A stretch of 64,000 nucleotides of DNA from Roridomyces roridus (taxonomy: Eukaryota; Basidiomycota; Agaricomycetes; Agaricales; Mycenaceae), in the NCBI GenBank assembly GCA_029378245.1, contig JARKIF010000012.1:1736001-1800000 (forward strand), read 5' to 3'. Both the position numbers and the translations under genes were made by a program. Below, one piece after another: positions 20,648 through 32,528 of this stretch. Within the stretch, counting starts at the first letter, position 1. Every line of letters begins with the position of its first letter. Under the pieces are notes generated by a model. It was not told the DNA's origin and did not search any database. It saw only the letters and a list, made by a program, of their open reading frames with translations.

Positions 20648-22730
20648 ATGACAACGACTCACCCTGCCTTCCTTGCGCGCAACATTTCGCGGCTCCCAGT
20701 CTCTATCAGGGTAATCTTCTTCGTAGACATCCCATCGCAAACGCTGACTCGTTAATTCACTTCCCCAGTCCGTCGCCCGGGGTGCGCTGGATGGATCTTG
20801 GTCGGACATGGAGGCTCTAGGCCTCGTCATCCTGCCAAAGACCGAGATGATCGGACTCTTGCCCATTGTCTACGTGCACACCGATCCGTCATTGATCCCA
20901 TCCTCGGACGCGTTGGACTTGGATACCTTCGCCGACCCACCGACTACACCATCCCCGCCAAAGTCGATAAAGTTCGCTGTCGCGAATTTTATGCTCCTTG
21001 CGTCGATAGTCGATCACAACCCGCATTTCCCCGTCGACGTGATCCCGGAGCTATGGTCCCGGATGTGGGGCTGGATGGAGCTCATTTTGGCGTACTCCGA
21101 CTGCACGGCAGCTGCCAGACCGAATTCTTGTGAGATGTTGAACATCCAGGGATCTCTTTGTCAAATCATCCGCGAATTCAGCCGACATGATACAAGCAAT
21201 GCTGTGATATTCGTGACGCCGGGCGTGCACCGTATGCTTGCTGCAGCATGGGCATCGATCATACCCAAGCTGCCGAACCCTCACAATCCGGACGCTGTGT
21301 ATCTGGCGACCCTGCCCCTACTTGCCATGACGTTCAATACCGAGACGTCAGATGACCTCGCCGAGATCATCGAGGGCTGCGGGGGCAGCATCACAGACCT
21401 CGCAAAGCTGTCTTTGGACACCCTTTCTATCATTGCGTCCAACCCTGAATGGGACATCGGCCCAGGAGTACTTCCCGAAGTTTTCAAATTCTTGGATTCT
21501 ATACACTCGCTGGACCATGCAGTTGCGGAAACCCTCCAACGTTCTGGTCTCGTCCCCGCCTTGGTGCGGACCCTCGGTGTGACAGGGCCTCCACCATCGC
21601 CGTTGGAATCCCTTGGGGGCCTACCGACCCCAACCAAATTGTGCGCCATTTGGCTCATCATATCCTTGGATACGACGCCTGGACACCCGTGCTTTTGGAC
21701 GATTCGAGCGCTTCGGGCCGGCCTTCTCGGCTATCTCCTCTATTGGGCTCGAAGACTGGAAAATGCACCAACCCCAGAGCTCGGAGAGCTCGTGGGGATT
21801 GTACTCCCGTCTACTCTGATTTTCCGTTCAGCCATCGTCCAGATGCAGCGATCTCTGCTAGAGGTCGAGACAGAATCTCGCAGCGACCAATTTATTCGCT
21901 CTTCTTTGTATCCCACTTGGGTAGCTTTGCAGTCCTGCTTCGATGAACGCGCGGAACTTCTGGAAGCTTGGGAGGCATCGGGGCGAGTCTCATTCGTCGA
22001 ATGTTATAACTCTCAGGTACTGTGTATTCAACGACATATATGCAAACTGAGCTCGCCCGCAACTAGTGCAATAAAATCAATCAAACAAAATCATTTCGGC
22101 GTTGTGCAAGTTGCCGCACGGCCGTGTATTGTTCAAAAGCGTGTCAGGTAGCAGATTGGAGGGGCGGCCATCGCGACGAGTGCACACCTCTTTATGCTCA
22201 ATACATCGGTTCGTACTTACTTGCCATCTCACGACTCCTCAATATTCAATCCTGTAAACACCCATCCAGAGCTCTCTCGGATTCTTCCCAAGCACCGCGA
22301 TCGCTCGTTCCTTCGGGTATTGCTCGATTCGGACTACCGCCGTCTGCAGGTCGAAATCGGCGTCAAAATGGTGCAATGCCTCTCAAATACCCTCTTTACA
22401 GCAGCGGATCTCTGCGTCGTCTTCAACTACGCGGACGTCACCGGTGTCCAGACCTCCGTCTACCATGTGCCGGTTGATATTCCGCTGCTTCATCACTCCC
22501 GCTGTTTGCGCTCGCAAGGCCGACTGACGCTGCATATGATGCGAATTCCGCATGAGAGGAGTGCGACGGGCGTTCCGTTCCCATTGCATTCGGCCAGCTC
22601 TCAATTTAACGATGGATTGTTGCGGATTGCGAGCCGTGTGGGTGTTGATGCGCTTCGGGACGGGCGGGTGGACGTGCTTGTGCGGGAGTTGATTGATTCG
22701 ATAGATGAAGAGTATCTCCCGTTCCATTAG
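20648..22730 (+). CDS. MYND-type zinc finger protein, intact paralogue
   Basis: Four exons (20648-20710, 20769-22016, 22067-22208, 22270-22730) give 637 aa with phases 0, 0 and 1. The start MTTTHPAFLARNISRLP matches the decayed paralogue's MTTIHPAL. The long exon is a helical region without a named domain. The MYND finger (about residues 438-475) reads CNKINQTKSFRRC, CASCRTAVYCSKACQ and WRGGHRDEC, giving the expected Cys/His pattern. The C-terminal 150 residues contain DSDYRRLQVEI, RGLTLHMM-type (QGRLTLHMMRIPHE) and VDVLVRELIDSIDEEY. Related fungal proteins are cytosolic or nuclear with unknown partners; MYND fingers bind proline-rich peptides. That is worth noting next to PPxY-bearing genes, but no link is shown. 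Confidence 0.88.
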
Positions 22731-23400
22731 GTTCTGTATGACTTCGGTTCATTTCAAATCCAATTGGACCGTTTCTCACATTAAAATCCTGCTCCCAATG
22801 GCAATTGCTGTAGGAAACAGCAAAGAAACAGCTCTCGAATCTCTTTCGAAACTGAGGCAGTTTTCATTAGTTTCGAAATCTCGAGCAGTTCCTCCTCCGG
22901 AGGTCACCCAGTTGAAATTTGTGCAAGGGCTCTTCTTGTTGAGCAGGAGGGAGCTTTGGTAGCGGTACGTATGCCACGCAAGTCTTTCCTCGATTCATCG
23001 TCCAGTGCGCGCCGCGGCGCTGAGTCGATGTACGTTAATATTGCAACTTGGTGCCTCGTGTCGGCTGTCCGGCACTCACGGTTGTGGCTACGCCTCAATC
23101 ATCCATGGAGAAGTGTTCATCAAAGAGAATGCAGCGCGCTGCTCGCTGTTACACGTGTCTTGAATATACTTGTTCCTCAGTGCGGCAGAGGTGGAAAGAA
23201 GGTGGACTTTACAAATCCGGCATGATCGGTGTGACTTGAATCAGTGACAGCAGCTGATGAGAGCTGATGCCGAGACGGATTGCAGAGTGCCGACAGTCAT
23301 GATCAGGCCGTGTGATTCTACGGTCCTTGAATGCTCGTGACCTTTGACATTTCGTTGTGACACCGCGGTATGGGTTGCGGGGGCTAATTGTGCTGGTGCA
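22731..23400. other. intergenic region downstream of the MYND gene
   Basis: No gene is supported. The frames at 22956-23225 and 23048-23239 have no domain. Confidence 0.45.
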
Positions 23401-23401
23401 G

Positions 23402-23692
23402 CCGTGGCAAGCAGCCCGGGACTCCCGGAGAATGCGTTCTCCTCGCCAACGGCGGCTCCGCCAAGTCTATCAGCTACTCCGGCGTCCCGAACCAGGCCAA
23501 CTTTTTCGAGTCGGGCGGTCTGCATGATCGGTGCACAAACGGTCCGACCATCGTCACTGGTGGCGGGTCTGGATGTGCTACTGCACCTGATGGGTGAGTC
23601 CAGAAATAATTACATTAAGGCAAGGTTCACTGATCATGATCATCTGGAAGGTTCAACCTCGAGAGCTTCAACTTCTCCTAAGCCGATGGCGT
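23402..23692 (+). pseudogene. possible fragment of a Cys-containing secreted-type protein
   Basis: One frame after a CAG acceptor reads RGKQPGTPGECVLLANGG, SISYSGVPNQANFF, GGLHDRCTNGPTIVTGGGSG and CATAPDG. A GTGAGT donor follows, then an acceptor and FNLESFNFS with a stop. Composition rich in Gly, Ser, Asn and Cys resembles a secreted protein. I find no start or signal peptide upstream, so this looks like the 3' end of a lost gene. Family unknown. Confidence 0.3.
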
Positions 23693-24350
23693 GAATAGGT
23701 TGCTACAGTGTTTCTGGCGTGCTTTTCAGAAACCTGTGTATATTAGTATTCTTATTGCAAAGAACTTCTATGTTTCCCTGAATAATTGCGGTCTGCGTTG
23801 GGTCTGCGGGAATAAGTGTTTCCTTTGCCGAGCCTGCGGATCAGGTAATCTGTCAGCGTGACCTCTCTGTGACACCGCTTCTCGTCTTTTCTCTCTCATC
23901 ACCGACCTTCTGGTGCTGCTGTCCCACCCAACCCTCGGTCTTCAAGCCTCGATACCCGACATGATCCGCACAATGAATGTATGCAGCGAGGTGCCACGTA
24001 CCAACCAACATCGGCGGGGGAGTTTTTGAGGATTGATCTCCGAGTCCGGTGCAGCCCATATCTCGACGATCGTTGGTACACACGACCTCCCATTCGACGT
24101 TCTCATCCGCCGAGATCGCGTCTTCACCAGGTGCCAGGTACTCCATCACGGTCCCTTCTGCCTACGGCCCCGCTTGTTCGATCGGCATTGGTGGGAGCTT
24201 GAAGCAGCCCGCTCTCGACTTGGATGGGCAGAAACAAGGGGCGCCGACGCCTCACGTCAACGATCGATCCAATACCTCGATTATCTGGTACGCCACACCC
24301 TCATCCTTCCTCATCCACTCTCCTCGATGTCGGATACCCCACCCACAGGC
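23693..24350. other. region without a supported gene
   Basis: Overlapping frames on both strands (23853-24149 minus, 24033-24470 plus) show no domain. It borders the remnant below. Confidence 0.4.
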
Positions 24351-25150
24351 ATCATCATGAACCTCGACGTCAATGTCAGTGATGTGCGCCTGACCATGAC
24401 CGGTAGAGCTTGGTTGTACCGGATTCTACCACTGATGTTACGCAGGGCAAGGAAGTACTGGTCATTCTAATTCTTCCCTATCTTCCCAAAAACCGCATCC
24501 AAGTCAGCGCTCTGCGTTTGCTCTCGCAAATCGAACTTCATTGATCTTGTTTCCTCCCCAGGCCACGCTCAGGAGTCGGTTCCGATAGCCAGTAACATCA
24601 ATCTGGGAGTCGCCTCAAAATTCACATCCGCTCCGTTCATTCGGAAATATACAAAGGCGCCCGAGGTGCAGCTACCCCCTCTCGTATGCGACGAACATCC
24701 CGGATCCTGGGACCCGACAGTCCCGATGGGCAAACCTCCCTCGTGTTCTCGTGCGTCTCGCTTGAGCAGGCGTTGAATTTGGGGTTACCGTTGAAACGGA
24801 GGAGCGGGGGAGAAATCGGGTGGAACAGTTTGTGCGCTGACTACTGCAGGTCATGGGCGAATTCGGACCAAGGAAAGACTTGCCTAAGGTTCGTGCTGGA
24901 ACGCGTTGCGGATCCTGGTGAAGGCGCGATGCAGTTGGATGTGAATGTGGAAGCGGTGTGTGCCTTTTTCGCTGCGGATCAAAGCGCCCGCGTCTAGATG
25001 CGGTATATCGCTGAGCTGTTGAGCAGGGTCGAGGGAACGTTTTGAAACGTACGCCGTATCTCCCACTATTACTGTTGTCAAATTGACTGAGGTTGACGAG
25101 GACATTGTGTATTATCAGTTCATTTTGTACGAACCGCGTCGATCCTGAGA
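24350..25150 (+). pseudogene. decayed hypothetical gene with two related segments
   Basis: Several plus-strand pieces look like old exons: MNLDVNVSDVRLTM (24357), EVLVILILPYLPKNRIQVSA (24459), ESVPIASNINLGVASKFTS (24574), MGEFGPRKDLPK (24855), MQLDVNVEAVCAFFAADQ (24930) and TVVKLTEVDEDIVYYQFIL (25073). The first and fifth are similar to each other. Stops fall between pieces and no continuous splice path was found. Family not recognised. Confidence 0.3.
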
Positions 25151-26080
25151 CCCTGTCGCGACAAACGGTCGGAAGATGCATACTTCCGCCGACCGCTGAT
25201 GCCAGTATGAGGATCTACTTACAGTACAAAAAGTCCTGGTTGATGTGATCTCGGTCTCATCCGCTACAGAACAGTACATCTTGTTCGTCGTTGGCTGGGT
25301 GTATTTGGGCCGGCTAACTAGAACGGTCTCCGACGGTTGCTTTCTTCATTTATTTTAGGACTCGCTATCGGTGAGATTTTCACTCCGTTCAAGACTTGCG
25401 CGTCCGTGAGCACCGGTGGATCGTGCACGCAGCCTTGGAGCGACTGTTATTTTTTCTTTTTGCTTGCCCGCTTGATCCGCATCACAGCTAATGATGGGAT
25501 GGGACCAGCCGCGTTGTGATCCGCCGCACTTCTTCCAGGCGGACCACGGCCCTTACGCGGGCAGTGCCTACCAAGGACTACCGGGCTCATGCCCGCGGAC
25601 CCGGGTTCATATCATTGCCCCACGACGTCTCGCTCGCGTCTAACCAACGTCTCACAGGCAGCAGACAGACATGAATCGCGATTATTTTCGTGTTTTCAAG
25701 CAGAAAATTTTGCCCAGGTGAGCACGTGGTCGTGCATTCAGTGACTTCTGATCTTTTCAAAACTAGTAGTGGTATAATGCACTGGTGCAATGACGCTCGC
25801 CTCTATTCTAACTAGCCGACACAGTCATCAGTGGCAGAACCCAATACACGCTAAGCGGTGGATACGGCAAGGCACGGCACCTACCCTGCGTGATCGTTCC
25901 AAATACGACATGTCATAATGACCTGGGAAGAACGGACCTTTTAAATTTGTGGATCGATTTCACAATGGCCGATGGCGATGGAGTTGCAGCACTGATGGAG
26001 CGTTGCATTTCATTTTTCCTGTATAAATGCCTTCTACGCTATTGAATTTCATCCCCTCCCATACACTCCAGTTTCCTTCA
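25151..26080. other. intergenic region
   Basis: No gene is supported. GTATAAATGCC at about 26020 is TATA-like, 60 bp before the ATG at 26083, which opens a short frame cut by the GCCGC-rich block. Confidence 0.45.
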
Positions 26081-26126
26081 ACATGCAGTCTCAGCTCGAT
26101 AATGCACCCACTTCCACGGCTCCTAT

Positions 26127-26400
26127 AAATCGCCGCACTGCCGCACTTTTACCGCTGCCGCTGCCGCACTGCACCGCGCCGCGCCGCCAAGTGTGCCACA
26201 CCACCGCGGTCAGTGCCGCCACTGCCGCGGTGATTTTCAACTGTAAGTAAATCACCAGAGTGGGGCGCGAGGAAGGTAAGGGCAGAGTATTCACCCTTCC
26301 GCATGTTGAAATCCCGTCTTACAAGCTTGTCACAATTACCGTCAACATTCAAGTGAAAATGGAAGTTGAACAGTTGCCGCACGGGCGTGGATTGATTCCA
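26127..26400. repeat. GCCGC-rich block, possibly a MULE-related fragment
   Basis: It starts with CGCCGCACTGCCGCAC and dense GCCGC units and closes with CAGTTGCCGCACGGGCG. The same GCCGCAC / GCCGCGTC / CAGTTG vocabulary fills both ends of the 7.2-kb MULE-like element at 33.5-40.7 kb. It separates a short start frame (26083, MQSQLDNAPTST) from the zinc-cluster frame downstream. I infer an inserted terminal fragment; no target duplication was identified. Confidence 0.35.
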
Positions 26401-26412
26401 ACCACGTAAACC

Positions 26413-27104
26413 GACACCGCCTGTGAGCGTTGTGTGCGCAAGAAATTTCCTTGCTCGTACATCTCCGTGGCGGAGCAGTACACGCACGCACCCCGAATTC
26501 TCCCCGCGCGATACGCCCCGAGTGCAACTCCTCCCGAAACTTTCACTCGTATGCCTCGCAGCTTGGGGAGAGCGGGTGGTTGGCCATACATCGATGGCGA
26601 ACAATATCTCGGAATGGGGCTCGCTCAGCAGGAACTGCTCCCGCCTACGCCTGCGTCCTTCAACACTGCGTACTCGCAATCCGACTGGGCCTCCCCGTAT
26701 ACTGCCGCCTCCACACTGTTCAACTATGGCGACTTCGACTTCACTCCCGGACAGTACCCAATCGATTACGACCCGTATATCGACGTCAACGCACAGGCGG
26801 GCCCTGAATATTACCCCACGAGCCATACATCATACCCTCCGACTTGCATACCAACAAATCCAATAAACTACCCCTTCTTGACGCCAAAAACGCGTTTGGA
26901 CGAACTTGATTTGGCGTTGTTGGCTTTCGGTTTCAACAATCCGAATGTTTATGCAGGGTGCGTCGAATTCATGTCTCCGACCTGCGCTGACCTTTTTTTC
27001 TCTATTCTCATAGAGGGTGTGTGTGTCCACCAGGGCTATGTTTCTGCGGACTCTCGGAGAATGAACCACCGGCTCCGAGTGCATCCGGCACGTTTTTGGG
27101 TTAG
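26413..27104 (+). pseudogene. truncated zinc-cluster-like protein gene
   Basis: The frame reads TDTACERCVRKKFPCSYISV near its beginning, resembling the second half (CxRCxxxxxxC) of the basidiomycete Zn2Cys6-type cluster. The first half of the cluster and a start codon are missing; an in-frame TAA precedes it at 26407. The body is rich in Tyr, Pro and Thr. A conserved-looking helix (LDELDLALLAFGFNNPNVYA) precedes an intron at 26958-27013. The last exon gives GGCVCPPGLCFCGLS, a small cysteine cluster, and stops at 27104. If intact it would be a transcription-factor-like nuclear protein. Loss of the N-terminus, likely through the GCCGC block, makes a pseudogene more probable. Confidence 0.5.
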
Positions 27105-28984
27105 AACTTGAGATTGGACACGGCCTTTTATTTATTCCATCCCACGATTCATTATGAGCATGTAACACGGAATATGTAAATTTATTATTTTACGCAAGAG
27201 GATGGATACACAGGATCGCTGTTCAAAGCAGTGCCGGACTATTCAATCGAGGCTCTGATATCTGGAGATCGGCGGTTGCAGGGCTCTCTACGCCAGGGTC
27301 GGAGTAAATGAAATTCTAGTCAACTATGACGCACGCCGAACAATTCACGCGAGAGTCGGTCGGTCACCCCAGAAGTTTCAAGAATCGAGGTGTAATTCAA
27401 CTTGAACACCGTGTTGATCGCATTCGTGCCTGCACGCACCGATGTTTGTCTATAATCTGAAGCCTCAGGCTTGATGGTCGCATCATTTCTGGTCAAGGTT
27501 CAATATCCCCTACTCTGTCAAGAGGAGGGTTCTGTGGGGCTGAATGGCCAAATCTCCTGCAAAACACATCCCATCAATTGACTCTTGTTTGTTCTAACTA
27601 GTAAGCATTATCCGTTCTTTAAGATTATGGCTCCATCACTGATGGCGCTTCCCCATTTAGGCAATCTCCTTTTGTCTTCCTCCCTCATCTTGCCACCAGC
27701 GAAGTCTTTTCTCAACAGCTTTCCCATCATTTCTTCCCAGGAAGGCCGTGTAAGCCCCACCGCGTGTCCGAATCGATTCCACGGTTTAACAGCATTCTGG
27801 CCTTTTCCAGTGATACAAGGCCGGCTTGAGGAGACGTATGCATTCCGGGCCCATTCCAATTTCGGCTCCCTCTGCTTGCTCCATCGATACCGCAGCTGAT
27901 AACGCGGAACAACAGCGGAGGAACTATTGGCTGGAAGATGACGCGTCGCCCGGCATTGCAGGCTTATATAGAGAACGCTGGATCGCCGTCTTTCCCGCAC
28001 CCACTTTCCCTCCTCCCCATCCCTTCGGAAGACCCTTCCCTTGCCCTTCCCGCTCCCTGCTATTTATTTTCGGCGCTGCTCAAAGTTCCTCAAATGCATT
28101 ATGCACCGACTGCGTGCGATACTCTTAGTACCAGCCGAACCGCACTTTGTGAATGGACCTACTGGACTTTCTGACTGGGCTGGGCCATCACGGTATTCAA
28201 ACTGGCTTTGAGTCAACTATGCATCGTCATTCGAATTCCACTCATCATCCCACTGGCTCAAGTCGAAGATTCGAACCCGGTCATCCAATACAACATCGAT
28301 TCCGAGTCCCGCATTAACATTCCAGCGTGAGGCGGACTCGACGAGATACGTGGAAACATGGGAGTGACGGTGTGTGTGATGTCCTTCTCACTCATTTGAC
28401 TGTAGACTCATTTGGCTCAGGTGGACACTTCCTTGCTTCAAGCCACGCGTTTTACATACCGCCCGGCCTCCTCTGATCCGACTCCACCAGCTCTCACGCG
28501 AGTGTTGACGCGTCCTCCGGTCGTTCCTTCACGCTCCTGAGTCAACAGGATTCGGGAAGGGGACTTACAAGACGCTGAGCCGGTGCTACCTTACCCTCGT
28601 ACGCTTCTCATACTCCTCATATCTAATCGAACAACTCTTTTAGCACTGATCTAGTGCGTCCTGATCCCTCCGTCATCATGTTCCCAACGTCTCCCGTTTA
28701 CTGGCACATCAATGTGTGTTTCCACGAACAGCACACTCCTCCACTCTTGCGTCGGCGTGGAGGGTTTGGAGGATCATGATGATGCGCGCAGGCAAGGCGG
28801 TGTAAGATTTGCCTCCGCTGTTTTGATCCCGTGTGCTCTTACTCAGTTACTGGCGTTGCTTCAGGCACCAAAGTTTCTAAGCTGGTCAACCACGCGTAGA
28901 ATCGCTGCGGGAGAGCCCAAGGGCTGGACATGCAGAGTAATACGTCACCGTGGGGCGCCGGCGCGACCGCGCGCGGGGACCCAT
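27105..28984. other. long region without a supported gene
   Basis: The largest frame (27608-28000 minus, 130 aa) has no domain and an ambiguous start. Other frames are shorter and overlap. Nothing else was identified before the MITE. Confidence 0.4.
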
Positions 28985-29507
28985 ACGAAGGGTAGGGATC
29001 GGCACCGTATCCGTACCAGTACGGCATACGTACGTACGGTACGGTACGTCGTCCGTACCGTGGCGAAGAGAGACCTCTTTGTCCGGGCCGTACCGAGGCC
29101 GTATTTCGTCCGTACGATACGGCGTATACGGCCGTATACGGTGATGACACTCGGCATGATCGGCAGCGTGATAAACAACGCATGGATGTCAAACATGTTG
29201 ACGGTTTCATGCAGCCGATGTGCCTAGGTGCTCGGCATTGATTGTCAACGGTGGGCGGACACCACAATCAGGCGTTGGGATGATGAATCACGGTGATGGG
29301 ATCAGTAAATCATGATGTGGAGCCCGCTATGGGTCGCGGACGCTCCTCACACGCCCAGTTCGTCCGTACGTCCGTATACGGCCGTACCGTACCGTGGCGG
29401 CCAAGGATAGCACCGTATCGTGCCGTACGTAGCCTCAGGACATCCGTACGTCCGTGATTTGATCCGTACCGTATACGGTACGTACGGTGCCGATCCCTAA
29501 CGAAGGG
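28985..29507. mobile_element. hAT-type MITE with 8-bp target duplication
   Basis: The element proper is 28993-29499 (507 bp). Its left end TAGGGATCGGCACCGTA and right end TACGGTGCCGATCCCTA are inverted copies. ACGAAGGG flanks it on both sides (28985-28992 and 29500-29507), an exact 8-bp duplication as for hAT elements. The interior is made of TACGGT/ACCGTAC units with many small palindromes (for example CGTATACGGCCGTATACG). It has no coding capacity. Confidence 0.9.
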
Positions 29508-30050
29508 AGGAGGGATCCAGGATGATCTCGGATCCATGTACCATGTTGATGTAGGCATATCCCGAATCCCGTTGTATATTCAAACTTCGAAGTGAGTGAG
29601 AAAAGTGGTATGAGCTCGAATAGCACAATGTCAATGCAATCCTGCCGGAGCGAAGCGGAGGCACGTCTTGTTCAATTGTAATGCAATGTCTCAGGGCGAT
29701 CTGTATCATGTCCGTGCAACTCCATGACTCCGATGGGCCCTACATCTTTTTGTTCGTTTATGAGCAGTCGCAGTCTTTTTTTTTTTTTGGGGGGGGGGGG
29801 GGGGGGAAGTAACCTTCAGTCAAATCAATTTTGTGACACTATTTTGAATTTTCAAAATCCCCTTGAAATCCCCTCTAATACTTGCAAGGCACCTGATCCG
29901 TGTAGACTGTAGTCAAGATGGATGATTGCAAGATGATTGTCGTGCCGACCCACTCAAGACCCACTTGCTTCTCCAGAGAAGTGAAAATCTCAGAGTAGGG
30001 GAACGGCGCTCGCGCCGCTATGGATATCATTACTCATGCTTACAAGACGG
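29508..30050. other. 3' flank of the UGT gene with a homopolymer tract
   Basis: A run of T directly followed by a run of about 18 G lies at roughly 29775-29806. No gene is supported. Confidence 0.5.
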
Positions 30051-31886
30051 CTAAAACGCAGCCAACCTCTTAATCTCCGCCGCCACCTCGCCTCTCCGCG
30101 CCCTCCTCAATTCCATCGCCATATTCACCGCATTTTCTTTGATCAACGCACCCTTCTCTCCTCGCGCTACCTCGAATGTGCGTTTGAACTCCGCCACCGC
30201 GTCGGCGACGCTCCCAGTGATCGGAATACCACCTCGAAGCGAGGGCCCAAGCTGCTCGCCCGTTCGGATTTGAAAGAGTTCGATAGCGACGGGATGAGGG
30301 TCTTGCGCAAGCAGCGCTGCGTTCACGGGCTGTTCTGCGGCAAGAGGCCAGATGATGAGAGGAATCCCTTGAGTCAACGACTCAGATGTTGAGCTGTGAA
30401 CAAAATGAGACACTCTCTTCTTTGTTTGGAAGACGAAAAGAGCAAACGTACTTGAAACCCCCGTGAGTGAGGAACCACCCAATCGCCCCGCTCTGGAGTA
30501 TCTCGCGCTGCTCGACCCAGAAATCACAAATCAGTCCTTTCCCACTCGAGTTGACGCGCTCGATGAGGTCGGTGGGGAGCGAAGCCAGTTTGCCGCCCAG
30601 CGTAAACAGGAAGGGGAATGGGCTTGGAAGGTCGAGTAGCGTTTCCACGAGTGCGAGGACGTGTTCCCGCGTGGCGAACGGGAAGTATAGTGACCTGTTC
30701 GTTGTCATCGTCAGGAGCTAAATCACACCGAGTCTGAGAACGCACCCGAAAGAGATGTAAAGAACCGATTTGCCGCCGTGTTGACTGACCGCGTTGTCCA
30801 AAAACGACTTGACCCTCTCGTTGGTAGGAGCAACGGTCCCGGGCACATTGTCCATCCAACAGGCATCGTTAGCTTGGACTCCAACCGGGAAGAATTCCTG
30901 CCCACGGTTTCCGCAGAACTGCTTCCAATGAAGCACGCCGATGGGCTCGAGACAGCGTGCCGTCGGAACGATATATCCGTTCGCCAGTTTGGCAAATTTC
31001 TGGGCGCCGACGAGAGCAGCGCCGAGGCCCTCAGGTGTCCCAGCTCCGCGCGCGAATCGCTCGTAGTCGTACATGTCAGGCGCACCAGGAAAGTTGATGA
31101 CGGCCCCAGACGCCTTGTCTGTCCCGTTCCAGGCGATGACAACCTGCATAAAATTAGAGAGTGAATACAGCCAGGCGTTCAACAAGATAACGCACGGCAT
31201 CCAAAATTTGCTCTATCGAGCGACCCTGGCGTCTCGTTTCGTCCGAAAAGATCTCCTGCGCAATCACCGCAAAGTCCAAATCCGTGAGATGTCCCGGCAG
31301 CGAAACGAGCGCCGTAGACCACCACAGGAGGGTCTTGCAATCCGAACCCAAGATCTGTTTGGTGGGCTCAAAAACGAATCCGCCTCCGAAAAAGTCCATC
31401 TGAGACTCATAAGACGATGAAGCGCCGTCGAGAACTCAGTCGAGTAGACACGTACGTGGAGTGTGCGCGGTTTCGGCCACCCTTGGCTGCCTTGTGCGAG
31501 TTTCGGCATGGTTTCTAGCCACCCCAAGATAAGTTGGGTGGTGACGAGTTTGAACTGCGTCGGTGAGAATGGCACCCTGCGTCAAGTCCGAGTCAGTGTG
31601 TAACTTGCACAGGAAACGCACTCACTCTACATCACCCACACCAGTTATTTGAATTCTTGTGACGTCGTACTCGGATGTCCTCAACTCAGCCTCCATCTGT
31701 GCGACTTCTCCATTTGAGACACGCAATGAAAAAGCTCTTGGAAGAGGACGTACCGAGGCTGTTATGCTGCACCATTGTAACCACCACGTTGGGATCTTGC
31801 TGCAGCATTTGCTTCGCCAGGTGTATGTAGCTGACGGTATGACCCCAGATCGGGACGAGCATTGCGGCGATGTGGTGTGGGGCCAT
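30051..31886 (-). CDS. UDP-glycosyltransferase (GT1-type)
   Basis: About seven exons read right to left. The N-terminal exon MAPHHIAAMLVPIWGHTVSY carries the GHxxPxxxLA-like acceptor-domain start. The exon at 31704 continues VAQMEAELRTSEYDV in phase. The middle includes MDFFGGGFVFEPTKQILG, VIAWNGTDKASGAVINFPGA and VLYISFG. The C-terminal donor-binding part has GAIGWFLTHGG, then STSESLTQGIPLIIWPLAAE and QPVNAALLAQ, which is the UGT signature (HGGxxSxxEs...P...EQ..NA). Enzymes of this family move a sugar from UDP-sugar onto small acceptors, usually in the cytosol. The acceptor cannot be predicted. No frame break was seen; the stop is at 30051. Confidence 0.85.
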
Positions 31887-32528
31887 GTTCTGAAAGGTGG
31901 TACCGATTATCGGTCTGAGGTATATACCGAGCAGACCCGGGTAAGAGTCAACTGTATAGCAGTGCTAGTCGCCGCTGATGGGTTCTTCGGGGTGCTCGCC
32001 GGTCTAGTACCCGTGGTGAGGCTGGTGGTGCGGAATCCGGATCCGGAAACCCCGACACTGTTCCGCCAACGATTCAAATTTCAGTCATGGTGACTGCCGA
32101 GTGCGTCAAAGTCAATGATACATTTACGTGGTTCATGTACCTGGATTGAATAAAACGCTTCTACTAGGCGCGACACCAAGCGGCGGAATTGCCACCCCGA
32201 CCATGCATTGGCCTGCAAATGTCAAAGAATTGAATTCGCCGTACCGCAGCGCCAACCACCGAGATTCCAGCTCCAGTAACGTGTGCAAGTCGAGGCAATG
32301 TTGATTAGATCGCCAATGGGTTGAATTGCGACCCCGAGTAAAACACGTTGATATATGGTTTTTACCCGGGGTCGGACCCCTATCGTAAACGCAGCCATCG
32401 CTAAACAAGCGCGTGCTCCACGAGCACAGCCTGGTTCCAAATATACTTGAACGTGAGCTAGACGTATCGATAATATAAAGCCCAGCACTCACCTCGTCGA
32501 CACTCGACCCGACTTTCCAACGCACACA
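31887..32528. other. divergent intergenic region between UGT and the LURP-one gene
   Basis: It must hold the UGT promoter and, at its right end, the LURP-one gene's promoter: TAATATAAAG at about 32471-32480 lies some 60 bp before the original start codon in the left target duplication. No gene is supported. Confidence 0.45.

Noticed and set aside
25585..25625. GGACCCGGGTTCATATC resembling a T-arm
   Set aside because: The stem pairs poorly and no other tRNA arm is present.
27608..28000. 130-codon minus-strand frame
   Set aside because: No domain or conserved motif; composition alone does not support coding.
28255..28295. GATTCGAACCCGG resembling a reverse-strand tRNA T-arm
   Set aside because: The arms on either side do not pair, and there is no D-arm or acceptor strand.
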